Below, piece by piece: positions 9,082 through 17,599 of a stretch of DNA of 64,000 nucleotides. The stretch covers positions 99,793 to 163,792 of the forward strand of contig CAMWQU010000002.1 in the NCBI GenBank assembly GCA_947176535.1, in the 5' to 3' direction. Numbering within the stretch: the stretch's first letter is position 1; every line of letters starts with the position of its first letter. The stretch comes from an uncultured Prevotellaceae bacterium (GTDB lineage Bacteria > Bacteroidota > Bacteroidia > Bacteroidales > Bacteroidaceae). A program made the position numbers and the translations under genes. The notes under the pieces are model-generated. The model was not told the DNA's origin. It saw nothing but the letters and a program-made list of their open reading frames with translations, and did no database searches.

Positions 9082-10047
9082 TTACAAACAAGATAGCATG
9101 CGTTTCAAAACTACCGAGCAGGAGATTTCGCGGTTGGCAGCTTCCGGAATGACGATGGAGTTGGGGCCTTCGATGACGTCGTCGGTCACGATAAGTCCAC
9201 GACGGACAGGGAGGCAGTGCATGAACTTTCCGTTGTTTGTCCGCGCCATGTGCGCTGCATCAATAGTCCATGACATATCTTCGCAGGTTATCTTTCCGTA
9301 ATCGGCCGGATTTGTAACACCCGGATTGCTCCAGTTCTTGGCATACACAAAGTCGGCGCCTTCCAGAGCCTTCAACTGGTCGTACTCCACACGGGCGTCG
9401 CCCACAAACTGCGGGTCGAGCTCGTAGCCCCGAGGGTGGGTGACAACAAGGTCTACATCCGGCGCGGCCTGCATCCACTGGGCAAACGAGTTGGGCACCG
9501 CCTGCGGCAGGGCACGGCAATGGGGTGCCCACGTGAGAACGACTTTGGCTTTCTTTGTCGGACAGTATTCCTTAACGGTAATCAGGTCGGCAAAGGCTTG
9601 CAAGGGGTGCACGGTAGCCGTCTCCATGGCGAAGACGGGTTTTCCGCTGTACCGGATAAATTGTTGGAGCACGGTTTCGGCGTAATCGTATTCCCGGTCT
9701 TTCAGTCCGGCAAAAGAGCGTACCCCGATGATGTCGCAGTAACAGCCCATCACGGGAATGGCTTCCAACAGGTGCTCGCTCTTGTCGCTGTTCATAATGA
9801 CGCCACGTTCCGTCTCTAATTTCCACGCTCCGGCATTCACGTCCAGAACGATGACATTCATGCCTAAATTCATGGCTGCCTTCTGCGTCGAAAGGCGTGT
9901 GCGCAGCGAATTGTTAAAGAATATCATCAGCAGGGTCTTGTTGCGGCCCAGATGTTGATACTTGTAACGGTCTTGTTTTATTTCCAAAGCCTCAGCCAAA
10001 GCCTTGTCTAACGGGCCGAGGTCTTCAACGTTGATAAATGATTTCAT
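9082..10047 (-). CDS. argF': N-acylornithine carbamoyltransferase (SOTCase-like)
   Basis: Transfers the carbamoyl group to N-succinyl- or N-acetylornithine, the alternative route of arginine synthesis in Bacteroidota. The carbamoyl-phosphate loop reads FFNNSLRTRLST (about 43-54) in place of the STRT of ordinary ornithine transcarbamylase, and HCLPVRR marks the second conserved motif. At 321 residues it matches the Bacteroides fragilis enzyme. In that enzyme, as I recall it, Pro90 selects the succinyl group; here residue 90 is Ser (MNSDKSEHL), and the later HPRPLPQ segment reads HCRALPQ. Last gene of the arg operon, 32 bp after argD. Class certain; acyl preference open. Confidence 0.93.
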   Translation of the reverse strand: MKSFINVEDLGPLDKALAEALEIKQDRYKYQHLGRNKTLLMIFFNNSLRTRLSTQKAAMNLGMNVIVLDVNAGAWKLETERGVIMNSDKSEHLLEAIPVMGCYCDIIGVRSFAGLKDREYDYAETVLQQFIRYSGKPVFAMETATVHPLQAFADLITVKEYCPTKKAKVVLTWAPHCRALPQAVPNSFAQWMQAAPDVDLVVTHPRGYELDPQFVGDARVEYDQLKALEGADFVYAKNWSNPGVTNPADYGKITCEDMSWTIDAAHMARTNNGKFMHCLPVRRGLIVTDDVIEGPNSIVIPEAANREISCSVVLKRMLSCL

Positions 10048-10079
10048 GTGTTTCGGGATTACGAGGTTAAAGCATCCTT

Positions 10080-11222
10080 TTACAGACTTGCCAATACACT
10101 CCGGAACTTACTCAGGAACTCATCGGCGTGTTCTTTCTTCAGGCACAGGGGCGGAAGCAAGCGCAGAAGATTCGTTCCGGAACAACCGGTAAAAATATGT
10201 TCGTCGTAGATGAGAGGCTCGCGAACGGTCTTATGGGGCACGTCAAGCTCGATGCCTATCATGAGGCCACGGCCACGTACATCGACGATGTGGGAGTTCT
10301 CCTGTTGCAGTTTCCGCAATTCGGCCAACAGATAACGTCCCATTTCATCGGCATTTTCTACAAGTTTTTCGTCCTCCATAACATCCAGGACGGCAAGGGC
10401 GGCCGCACAGGCCAGATGGTTACCGCCAAACGTTGTGCCTAATTGTCCATAGACGGGTTCGAAGCGGGGAGAGATGAGCACGGCACCCATGGGGAAGCCG
10501 TTGGCAATGCCTTTGGCCATCGTGATGATGTCGGGACGAATGCCTAACCACTGATGGGCAAAGAATTTTCCGCTGCGGCCATAACCGCATTGAATTTCGT
10601 CGCAGATGAGCACCGCCCCATGCTTTTGACAGGCAGCAGACAGCCCTTGAGCAAATTCGGGAGTGACCATGCGGATGCCTCCCACGCCTTGGATGCACTC
10701 TAAGATAACGGCAGCGACATCACCTTGAGCCAATTCCGCCTCCCATGCCGGAAGGTCGTTCAGGGGCAAATAGGTGACATGTCCGTTGGCATTCACCGGA
10801 GCTATGATTTTCGGATTGTCCGTTGCCTCCACGGCCAGCGATGTACGGCCGTGGAATGCCTTTTGGACGGCCAATATGCGTGTACGTCCGGTATGGAAAG
10901 AGGCCAGTTTCAGGGCATTCTCGTTGGCCTCAGCTCCACTGTTGATGAGGAATAACTGGTAGTCCTCATAACCGCATACCTTACCCAGACGGGCAGCAAG
11001 CTGCTGCTGCAGGGGATTGATGACAGAATTGGAGTAGAAGCCCAACGTGCCGACCTGACGGCTCACAGCCTCCACGTAATGAGGATGGGCATGCCCTATG
11101 GAAATAACGGCATGACCGCCGTAGAGGTCGAGATACTGCTGTCCGTTCTCGTCCCAAACGTTACAGCCGAGACCGCGGGTTATGGCTATATTGAAAAGAG
11201 GATATACATCGAAAAGTTTCAT
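10080..11222 (-). CDS. argD: N-acylornithine aminotransferase
   Basis: PLP-dependent class III aminotransferase converting N-acylglutamate semialdehyde to N-acylornithine. The PLP lysine lies in the segment ITMAKGIANGFPMGA, preceded by the conserved LICDEIQCGYGRSGKFFA cofactor-binding stretch. At 380 residues it is complete. It sits in the arg operon between argC and argF', so the substrate is inferred to be the same acylated (succinyl or acetyl) series that argF' accepts. No odd features. Confidence 0.94.
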   Translation of the reverse strand: MKLFDVYPLFNIAITRGLGCNVWDENGQQYLDLYGGHAVISIGHAHPHYVEAVSRQVGTLGFYSNSVINPLQQQLAARLGKVCGYEDYQLFLINSGAEANENALKLASFHTGRTRILAVQKAFHGRTSLAVEATDNPKIIAPVNANGHVTYLPLNDLPAWEAELAQGDVAAVILECIQGVGGIRMVTPEFAQGLSAACQKHGAVLICDEIQCGYGRSGKFFAHQWLGIRPDIITMAKGIANGFPMGAVLISPRFEPVYGQLGTTFGGNHLACAAALAVLDVMEDEKLVENADEMGRYLLAELRKLQQENSHIVDVRGRGLMIGIELDVPHKTVREPLIYDEHIFTGCSGTNLLRLLPPLCLKKEHADEFLSKFRSVLASL

Positions 11223-11266
11223 CGGTTCTATAATTTGATAATGCTACGATTAAGAATGAGGTTATT

Positions 11267-12253
11267 TCAGAAAGCCGAAGCCTTGAGGCGAAGCCCCGCA
11301 CATTCGTCAAGTCCGAACATAAGATTCATATTCTGCACAGCCTGACCGACAGCACCTTTCAGCAGATTGTCGATGCAGGAGGTAATGAGCAGTTTGTCGT
11401 CAAAGACATCCACGTGTACGAGGCACTTGTTGGTATTCACCACCTGCTTCAGGTTAATAGACCAATCGCAATAATGCGTGAAAGCGGCACTCCGGTAGAA
11501 CTCTTTATAGCCTGACACAAAATCATGGGTACTATTGGCTGTAGCACACCGGACAACGGCCGTACAGAAAATGCCACGGGCAAAGCCCCCGCGATAGGGT
11601 ATGAAGTCGATGGGGGGCAGTGCATTGTCAGTCTCCAAAGAGGGAATTACTTGAGTGAGCGACTGACGTATTTCGGCCAGATGTTGATGAGTAAACGGCT
11701 TATAGATACTGAGATTACCCGTGCGCCACGAGAAATGCGTGGTAGCAGAAGGCTTCTGACCGGCTCCCGTACTGCCCGTGATGGCATTCACCGAGACGGG
11801 CTCCGTCAGCAGTCCCATCTGAGCGGCGGGCAACAAGGCCAACTGTATGGCCGTGGCAAAACAACCGGGATTGGCCACATGGCGGGCGTTGCGGATGAGT
11901 TCTGCATTCAGTTCGGGCAAACCATAAACGTAATCATGATTGCCCCGAATGCGGAAGTCCTGAGCCAAGTCGATAATTTTCACATGCTCCGGAATTGTAT
12001 GTTCTTTCAGGAATTGTTCGCTCTTTCCGTGCCCGAAGCAAAAGAACACAACATCCACCTCCGAGAAAGGCATCTCACTGGAGAATACCATATCGGTGTC
12101 GCCCAACAGGCCGCCGTGAACACTCGCAACGGGATTTCCGGCATTGCTCTCCGAATGGGCAAACACAATTTCTGCTTCAGGATGTCCCAGCAGTACACAG
12201 ATAAGTTCGCCTCCGGTGTAACCTGCCGCTCCCAATATTCCAACCTTTACCAT
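11267..12253 (-). CDS. argC: N-acyl-gamma-glutamyl-phosphate reductase
   Basis: NADPH-dependent reductase for the third step of arginine synthesis. The Rossmann motif GILGAAGYTGGEL is at the N-terminus, and the catalytic Cys is in HVANPGCFATAIQLALLP (about residue 131). The start is taken at 12253 (MVKVGILG): the open frame runs further upstream but would overlap argG, while this ATG is 4 bp after the argG stop and starts directly at the nucleotide-binding fold. Length 328 residues. Fourth gene of the arg operon. Confidence 0.94.
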   Translation of the reverse strand: MVKVGILGAAGYTGGELICVLLGHPEAEIVFAHSESNAGNPVASVHGGLLGDTDMVFSSEMPFSEVDVVFFCFGHGKSEQFLKEHTIPEHVKIIDLAQDFRIRGNHDYVYGLPELNAELIRNARHVANPGCFATAIQLALLPAAQMGLLTEPVSVNAITGSTGAGQKPSATTHFSWRTGNLSIYKPFTHQHLAEIRQSLTQVIPSLETDNALPPIDFIPYRGGFARGIFCTAVVRCATANSTHDFVSGYKEFYRSAAFTHYCDWSINLKQVVNTNKCLVHVDVFDDKLLITSCIDNLLKGAVGQAVQNMNLMFGLDECAGLRLKASAF

Positions 12254-12257
12254 CGTC

Positions 12258-13463
12258 TTATCTCTTTTCGTCGGGATGAGCCAAATAGTAAGCACGCAGA
12301 GGAGTGGAAGAGACTTTGATGAAGCCCTTAGCTTCTTCACTAGTCCATCCTTTGGCTCCCTCGCCGTATTCGCCTAACTTATTCTTCACCAAATCATCAG
12401 GAGTGTCACAACCCACGGTCTGGAATGAATAGGGTCGCAGTTCGAGAGTCACCTCGCCATTGACATGACGCTGACTGCTCGTGAGCATGGCCTCAATGTC
12501 AGGCATTACGGGCTCCAGATACTGGCTCTCGTGAAGGAACATTCCATACCAGTTGGCCACCTGCTCTTTCCAGTATTGCTGCCACTTTGAAAGGGTGTAT
12601 TTCTCTAAGAAACGGTGCGCACCAATGATGAGCATGGGAGCGGCGGCTTCGAAGCCCACACGTCCCTTGATGCCGACAATGGTGTCGCCCACATGACAAT
12701 CGCGACCGATGGCATAAGAGGCTCCTATTTCCTCCACTGCTTGTATGGCCTTAATCTTATCGTCGTAATGCACGCCATTTACTGAACAAAGCTCGCCTTT
12801 CTCAAAACCGAGGCGAAGTAACTCGCTGCCCTCCTTGGTGGGATGCTTCAGGTAAGCGGATTCGGGCAGTCCCTGCTTGGAGTCGAGAATCTCGCCACCG
12901 CAGATGCTTGTGCCCCATATTCCAACGTTATAACTGTATTTCAGTTTGGTAAAATCGGCAGTGAAACCATGCTGGTTCAGATAGTCCACCTCTTCCTGCC
13001 GACTCAGATTCTTGTCGCGGGTGAGCGTGATAATCTCCACCCCGGGAGCCATGACGAGGAAAGTCATATCGAAACGAATCTGGTCGTTGCCGGCTCCGGT
13101 AGAACCATGAGCAATAGCAGACGCCCCGATTTCATTGGCATAACGCGCAATGGCCAGTGCTTGGAAGATACGCTCCGAGGAGACAGAGATAGGATAACAG
13201 TTGTTACGAAGCACGTTACCGAAAATCATATACTTCAAAGACTTTTCGTAATACTCCTGCGTCACGTCCAGGGTCACGTACTTCGTAGCTCCCAGCTTAT
13301 ACGCATTCTCTTCGTTCTGCTGCAACTGCTCGGCACTGAAACCGCCCGTATTGGCACAAGCCGCATATACCTCATATCCCATTTCGCGCGCCAGATACAT
13401 CACCGTGTAACTGGTGTCCAGTCCGCCACTAAAGGCGACTACCACTTTCTTCTTCTGTTCCAT
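12258..13463 (-). CDS. argG: Argininosuccinate synthase
   Basis: Joins citrulline and aspartate with ATP in the penultimate arginine step. The N-terminal PP-loop VVAFSGGLDTSYTVMYL and the later AHGSTGAGNDQIRFD block are diagnostic. At 401 residues it is complete. It is third in the operon, 16 bp after the GNAT gene and 4 bp before argC. argH (lyase) and argB (kinase) are not in this window, so the pathway is split between loci. Confidence 0.96.
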   Translation of the reverse strand: MEQKKKVVVAFSGGLDTSYTVMYLAREMGYEVYAACANTGGFSAEQLQQNEENAYKLGATKYVTLDVTQEYYEKSLKYMIFGNVLRNNCYPISVSSERIFQALAIARYANEIGASAIAHGSTGAGNDQIRFDMTFLVMAPGVEIITLTRDKNLSRQEEVDYLNQHGFTADFTKLKYSYNVGIWGTSICGGEILDSKQGLPESAYLKHPTKEGSELLRLGFEKGELCSVNGVHYDDKIKAIQAVEEIGASYAIGRDCHVGDTIVGIKGRVGFEAAAPMLIIGAHRFLEKYTLSKWQQYWKEQVANWYGMFLHESQYLEPVMPDIEAMLTSSQRHVNGEVTLELRPYSFQTVGCDTPDDLVKNKLGEYGEGAKGWTSEEAKGFIKVSSTPLRAYYLAHPDEKR

Positions 13464-13479
13464 ATCTTGATTCTGTCAT

Positions 13480-14121
13480 TTAGCAATCCGACAATTTCTT
13501 TATTTTCTCTATCACCTCATCGGGCAGTTGCACGGGCAACGGGTCATTTTCGTGCTCTGCAGGGTCGTAGAGCATTCCCGTGCAGACGCAATATTTGCGA
13601 CCGGAACGCTCCAGAACATCGAAATTGACGCAACAAGGATGCCCCGGTGTACCGCATCCGCACCAGAAAGCATCGTCGTTAGTCAGTTCGGAGAAGGCCA
13701 CCGGACGATAGCCCAAAGCATGATTGATGCGCATGACGGCGGTCTGACTGGTCAGTCCGAAAAGTTTAGCCTTCGGCCAGCGCAAGCGGCTCAGGGTGAA
13801 AGCCAACTGTTTGATGCGCGTAGCCAAATGATGCTTGCGGAACTTCTCCACGACGATAAGTCCCGAATTGGCCACGTAGTGCGTGTGTTCCCAACTCTCA
13901 ATGTAGCAGAACCCGGCAAACTCCTTTTCGGGGCCGGCCAGGGCAATGACCGCCTTGCAGTCGCGCATCTTCTGAGCCAGATACTCATGCGTGCGATTCA
14001 CGATTCCACTGCCGCGCTTGGCTGCACTGTCAGCAATCGTCTGCAAGATGATATCCACATACTTCTCGTGACTGGCATCGGCCACCATCACCTCTATCCC
14101 ATCATTGTATTCGTTATTCAT
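13480..14121 (-). CDS. GNAT-family acyltransferase in the arginine operon, Cys-rich tail
   Basis: A GNAT-fold acyl-CoA transferase of 213 residues, started at the ATG at 14121 (MNNEYNDG) because the upstream extension to 14151 looks non-coding. The core spans about 20-150. Motif A reads EKFRKHHLATRI (92-103), where the usual Gly of RxxGxA is His. After the fold comes a cysteine cluster (Cys154, 156, 163, 164, 178, 180) in WCGCGTPGHPCC and KYCVCTGML, which could bind metal. Between argR and argG, it is a natural candidate for the missing first step, glutamate N-acylation; that role is inference from position and fold. Confidence 0.8.
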   Translation of the reverse strand: MNNEYNDGIEVMVADASHEKYVDIILQTIADSAAKRGSGIVNRTHEYLAQKMRDCKAVIALAGPEKEFAGFCYIESWEHTHYVANSGLIVVEKFRKHHLATRIKQLAFTLSRLRWPKAKLFGLTSQTAVMRINHALGYRPVAFSELTNDDAFWCGCGTPGHPCCVNFDVLERSGRKYCVCTGMLYDPAEHENDPLPVQLPDEVIEKIKKLSDC

Positions 14122-14169
14122 ATTCTTTATTTTATCAAAAATCGAGCGCACCGAAGCGGCTCATTACAC

Positions 14170-14649
14170 TTAATCCTTTGCAAACGGCAAAACTTGTGAA
14201 AGCGCATTCAGCACCTCTGTCCGTTCCACACCTTCCTCCAACACAAGCATAACCGTATCATCACCGGCCACTGTACCCACAACGCAGTCAAGACCGGCAT
14301 GGTCTATATCATACGCCACATGCGACGCGTGCCCCGGCAGGGTCTTGATAACCGCCATGTTACCCGAGAACTTCACCGTCAGCACCCCCAGACGGTTCAT
14401 AGCCGTTACCGTCATGTGCGTATCGCTCACACTGCGGTAGGCACGGTCGGCAGGCATCACATACACGTAGCGTCCCTCCGCGTTCTGCGCCTTTATTATC
14501 CGCAGTTTCTTCAAATCGCGGCTCAACGTGGCCTGCGCCGTAGGGTAGCCCGCTTTCTCCAACTCCGTCATCAGTTCATCCTGTTTCGAGAGTTCCTGAC
14601 TTGAGATAAGCATCTTAATCACCTCCAAGCGGCTTTCCTTTTTGCCCAT
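14170..14649 (-). CDS. argR: Arginine repressor ArgR
   Basis: Hexameric arginine-responsive DNA-binding regulator of 159 residues. The N-terminal winged helix (about 5-70) includes ELEKAGYPTAQATLSRDLKKL, the usual recognition helix region. The C-terminal oligomerisation and arginine-binding domain has GTVAGDDTVMLVLEEG, with the conserved paired Asp that bind arginine. It is the first gene of the arg operon, so it likely controls its own transcription through the palindrome at 14697-14708. Confidence 0.94.
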   Translation of the reverse strand: MGKKESRLEVIKMLISSQELSKQDELMTELEKAGYPTAQATLSRDLKKLRIIKAQNAEGRYVYVMPADRAYRSVSDTHMTVTAMNRLGVLTVKFSGNMAVIKTLPGHASHVAYDIDHAGLDCVVGTVAGDDTVMLVLEEGVERTEVLNALSQVLPFAKD

Positions 14650-14678
14650 ATATTCAGGTTTTATTCATTTTACATGGG

Positions 14679-14710
14679 CAAAATTACTCTTTTTTCTGCA
14701 TATATGCAAG
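14679..14710 (-). promoter_or_regulatory. Arginine-operon promoter with embedded palindromic operator candidate
   Basis: Minus strand CTTG (14710-14707, one base off TTTG), 20 nt, TAATTTTG (14686-14679). The perfect 12-bp palindrome TGCATATATGCA (14697-14708) lies between the two elements, where a bound repressor would block polymerase. Assignment to ArgR is by position; it does not closely match the E. coli ARG box. Confidence 0.55.
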
Positions 14711-14783
14711 CGATATGAATATAGATGTGCAATAAAGCTAAAGGGAATCATCCTTTCCCGAATGCTTACATCCAAGAAAAAAA

Positions 14784-14815
14784 GTTGTCAGTTCCTGCAT
14801 AAGAAGAACTGACAA
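14784..14815 (-). terminator. Rho-independent terminator after asd
   Basis: Perfect 11-bp stem GTTGTCAGTTC / GAACTGACAAC with a 10-nt loop. On the minus strand it is followed by TTTTTTT (14783-14777). It separates asd from the arginine operon promoter. Confidence 0.88.
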
Positions 14816-14850
14816 CTTGATTATTATCCCATCCTGCGATTCAGGGAACC

Positions 14851-15870
14851 TTATTCGGACTTCCCAAATGTGCCTTGCTCCACCAGATATTCCGCTATCT
14901 GTACGGCATTCAGAGCGGCACCTTTCTTGATTTGGTCACCCACAAGCCAGAAAGTGAGTCCGTTGGGGTTCGCCAGGTCCTTACGGATGCGACCGACATA
15001 AATATCGTCCTTACCCGCCAAGAAGAGGGGCATGGGATAAACCTTGTTGGCGGGATCATCCATAAGCTGCACGCCCTGACCGTCACGAATGGCCTGTGCG
15101 AATGCCTCCGGAGTAACGGGGCTTTCGGTCTCCACCCATACGGCCTCGCTGTGGCTGCGCAAACTGGGAACACGGACGCACATGGCAGAGCAACTGGCAT
15201 CGGTGTGCATGATTTTGCGGGTTTCGTTAAACATCTTCATCTCCTCTTTCGTATAGCCGTTATCAGTGAATACGTCTATCTGAGGAATGACATTGTAGGC
15301 CAACTGATAGGCAAACTTATCCACCGTGGCGGACTTCCCGTCCAGCACCTCGCGATACTGCTGTTCGAGTTCAGCCATGGCGGCTGCACCGGCACCGCTG
15401 GCAGCCTGATAAGAGGCAACATGAATGCGGCGGATGTGGCTCAGACGTTCCAAACACTGGAGAACAACAACCATCATAATGGTCGTGCAGTTGGGATTGG
15501 CGATGATGTTGCGGGGGCGACAGAGGGCATCCTCAGCATTGCACTCGGGCACCACGAGGGGCACATCAGCATCCATACGGAAAGCCGACGAATTGTCAAT
15601 CATCACGGTACCGTATTTGGTAATGGTGTCGGCAAACTCCTTGGAGGTACCACCGCCGGCACTCGTAAAAGCGATGTCCACACCGCGAAAGTCGTCATTG
15701 TGCTGCAGAAGTTTCACTTCCACTTCCTTGCCGCGAAACGTGTATTTCTGTCCGGCACTGCGCTGACTGCCAAACAACAGAAGTTCGTCAATGGGAAACT
15801 GGCGCTCCTCAAGCACCCGCAGGAATTCCTGCCCTACTGCGCCACTGGCGCCTACAATAGCTACTCGCAT
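14851..15870 (-). CDS. asd: Aspartate-semialdehyde dehydrogenase
   Basis: NADPH-dependent reductive dephosphorylation of aspartyl phosphate, leading to lysine/diaminopimelate, threonine and methionine. The N-terminal [18 protein letters not shown] binds the nucleotide. The catalytic Cys128 lies in [15 protein letters not shown], and [16 protein letters not shown] is the family signature. At 339 residues it is full length. Transcribed alone, with its own terminator at 14784-14815. A -7-like TAACTTTG is present at 15917-15910, but I found no good -33 partner. Confidence 0.95.
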   Translation of the reverse strand: MRVAIVGASGAVGQEFLRVLEERQFPIDELLLFGSQRSAGQKYTFRGKEVEVKLLQHNDDFRGVDIAFTSAGGGTSKEFADTITKYGTVMIDNSSAFRMDADVPLVVPECNAEDALCRPRNIIANPNCTTIMMVVVLQCLERLSHIRRIHVASYQAASGAGAAAMAELEQQYREVLDGKSATVDKFAYQLAYNVIPQIDVFTDNGYTKEEMKMFNETRKIMHTDASCSAMCVRVPSLRSHSEAVWVETESPVTPEAFAQAIRDGQGVQLMDDPANKVYPMPLFLAGKDDIYVGRIRKDLANPNGLTFWLVGDQIKKGAALNAVQIAEYLVEQGTFGKSE

Positions 15871-16041
15871 AAGTGTAATTACATTTTAGATAGTTACCTT
15901 TTAGCATCGCAAAGTTACAAACTTTTTCCTTTTTATCCTGTAATACGTATGAGTTTTTTATCTATACGCCCGTTCCTGACCGGAATAGGAAGTCCGGCAA
16001 GCACTATAAAGCCTGCGCTGTTCATCCTTATAATTGTATGA

Positions 16042-16662
16042 TTACAGCAGTTTGTCAAGTTCGCCGGCCGTCAAATAAGGTAAGTTCTGCCGAATCCGTT
16101 CCTCAGGCCAGTCCCACCACTTCAGTGCCTGCAGCCGCTCAATGGTGGCAGCATCGAAACGTTTACGTATTTCACGGGCCGGGACACCGCCCACTATCGA
16201 ATAAGGCGGAACATCTTTCGTGACAACTGCCCGTGCGCCGATAATTGCTCCGTCGCCGATATGTACGCCCGCCATAATTACGGCCTCAAAGCCTATCCAC
16301 ACATCGTTACCAATGACGATGTTGCCACGATTGTCCCACGCAGTAGCCACATCGGATTTGTTCAGCCCCCATTCCTCATAAAACAGCGGAAAGGTGTAGG
16401 AGGACAGGGATTTGAGCGAATGATTGGCGCAGTTGAAAAGGAACTTCGCCCCACAAGCAATGGAACAGAACCGCCCGATTACCAATCGTTCGTGGTTAAT
16501 CGGATAATGATACAGCACATTGTTCTTTTCAAAGAGCCGCGGGTCGGAGACAAAATCATTGTAAATCGTGTAGTCGCCAATCTCGATAGACGGGTCTTGC
16601 ACTACGGCATTCAGATACACGGTTTGCGTATCGCCGGTGCGGGGATATATCTTTCTATTCAT
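16042..16662 (-). CDS. CatB/Vat-like hexapeptide-repeat acetyltransferase
   Basis: Left-handed parallel beta-helix acetyltransferase of 206 residues. The hexapeptide core ([20 protein letters not shown], then [25 protein letters not shown]) and the segment [16 protein letters not shown], holding the likely catalytic His, match the xenobiotic acetyltransferase family (Vat streptogramin and CatB chloramphenicol enzymes). Many chromosomal members have no known drug substrate. It lies 30 bp after lpxL and two genes after a phosphoglycerol-transferase-like protein, so acetylation of an envelope sugar is an equally reasonable role. The function stays open. Confidence 0.82.
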   Translation of the reverse strand: MNRKIYPRTGDTQTVYLNAVVQDPSIEIGDYTIYNDFVSDPRLFEKNNVLYHYPINHERLVIGRFCSIACGAKFLFNCANHSLKSLSSYTFPLFYEEWGLNKSDVATAWDNRGNIVIGNDVWIGFEAVIMAGVHIGDGAIIGARAVVTKDVPPYSIVGGVPAREIRKRFDAATIERLQALKWWDWPEERIRQNLPYLTAGELDKLL

Positions 16663-16692
16663 AAAAAATCTAATCTATATCGCAAAACGGTC

Positions 16693-17574
16693 TTACTTTT
16701 TGCACCACGTCCGCAGCCACTCTTCGTAAGAACGTTTCCAACGATTGTGTGTCCAAAGCCAAAGTTCGGGACACTCCCGGATTTGCTCCTCCAGCAGAGC
16801 GGCGTAGCGATTGGTTGCTTCAAAATCGCCCATTTCATCGGGATTAAGAGCAATTTCCAGCAACTCGGCACGATAGTAGCCGCGACGGGGACGAGTGACA
16901 CGGACGTAATAGAGTGCGGCATTCACCTGACGAGCTATTTTCTCGGTTCCGATGAAGAAAGAGGTCTTGTGATGGAGAAAATCCGTCCAGTGGTGCATAG
17001 CCTCCCACTTGGGACTCTGGTCGGCGATAAAACCGATGATTTCGTTTTTTCCCTCCTTACGTGCGGTGAGAATCTGCCGCAACGTCTGTTTCATGGGGAT
17101 GCAGATTCCGCCGAACTGCTCGCGCAAACGGATGAAGAACTTATCTGCCGCCTGATTGTAGAGCGGATGATAGATTTGCGCTCCCTGCCAACGGCTGTCG
17201 AGCCACATCGGGAAAGAAGCCATCCACTCCCAATTTCCGTAGTGACCGAGATAGAAGAAACCGAACTGTTTTCCCGCTTTCGAGAGTCTCTCCTGCATCT
17301 CCGGCATACCGACGAACTCCACACGACGCTTTACTTCCTCATGCGGCATAGTCGCCAGTTTCAGTGTCTCCACGATGTAGTCGCAGAAGTAATGGTAGAA
17401 GCGTCGTTCTATGTCCTTCCGTTCCTTCTCACTCTTTTCCGGAAAACATGTTGCCAGTTGCTGCCGGACGAGGGTGCGGCGATAGCGTACCACGTAGTAG
17501 ATTAGCGGATAGAGCAGCCAATCGGAGAAGAAGTAGTGGACGCGCAACGGCAGACGGGAGAGGAGATTGAGCAA
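16693..17574 (-). CDS. LpxL/HtrB-family lipid A acyltransferase, TTG start
   Basis: Acyl chain transfer to lipid A at the inner membrane. The catalytic HX4E motif is clear in FYLGHYGNWEWMA, followed by the family block IGFIADQSP and the LWTHNRWKR motif near the C-terminus. The 293-residue frame can begin only at TTG (17574): an in-frame stop lies four codons upstream inside a tandem heptamer repeat, and the first internal Met is far downstream. The N-terminal membrane segment therefore looks some 10-16 residues shorter than I expect for relatives. Fourth gene of the argS unit. Confidence 0.85.
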   Translation of the reverse strand: MLNLLSRLPLRVHYFFSDWLLYPLIYYVVRYRRTLVRQQLATCFPEKSEKERKDIERRFYHYFCDYIVETLKLATMPHEEVKRRVEFVGMPEMQERLSKAGKQFGFFYLGHYGNWEWMASFPMWLDSRWQGAQIYHPLYNQAADKFFIRLREQFGGICIPMKQTLRQILTARKEGKNEIIGFIADQSPKWEAMHHWTDFLHHKTSFFIGTEKIARQVNAALYYVRVTRPRRGYYRAELLEIALNPDEMGDFEATNRYAALLEEQIRECPELWLWTHNRWKRSYEEWLRTWCKK

Positions 17575-17578
17575 AGGG

Positions 17579-17599
17579 GTTAGGGATTAGGGATTAGGG
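17579..17599. repeat. Tandem heptamer (G/A)TTAGGG x3 at the sulfatase/lpxL junction
   Basis: Three 7-nt units: GTTAGGG, ATTAGGG, ATTAGGG. They encode, on the minus strand, the last residues and the stop codon of the sulfatase-fold gene, and supply the stop upstream of the lpxL TTG. Because 7 is not a multiple of 3, loss of a unit would change the sulfatase C-terminus. Confidence 0.85.

Noticed and set aside
17579..17599. Telomere-like TTAGGG array
   Set aside because: Only three units within and beside coding sequence in a bacterial chromosome; treated as a simple tandem repeat.
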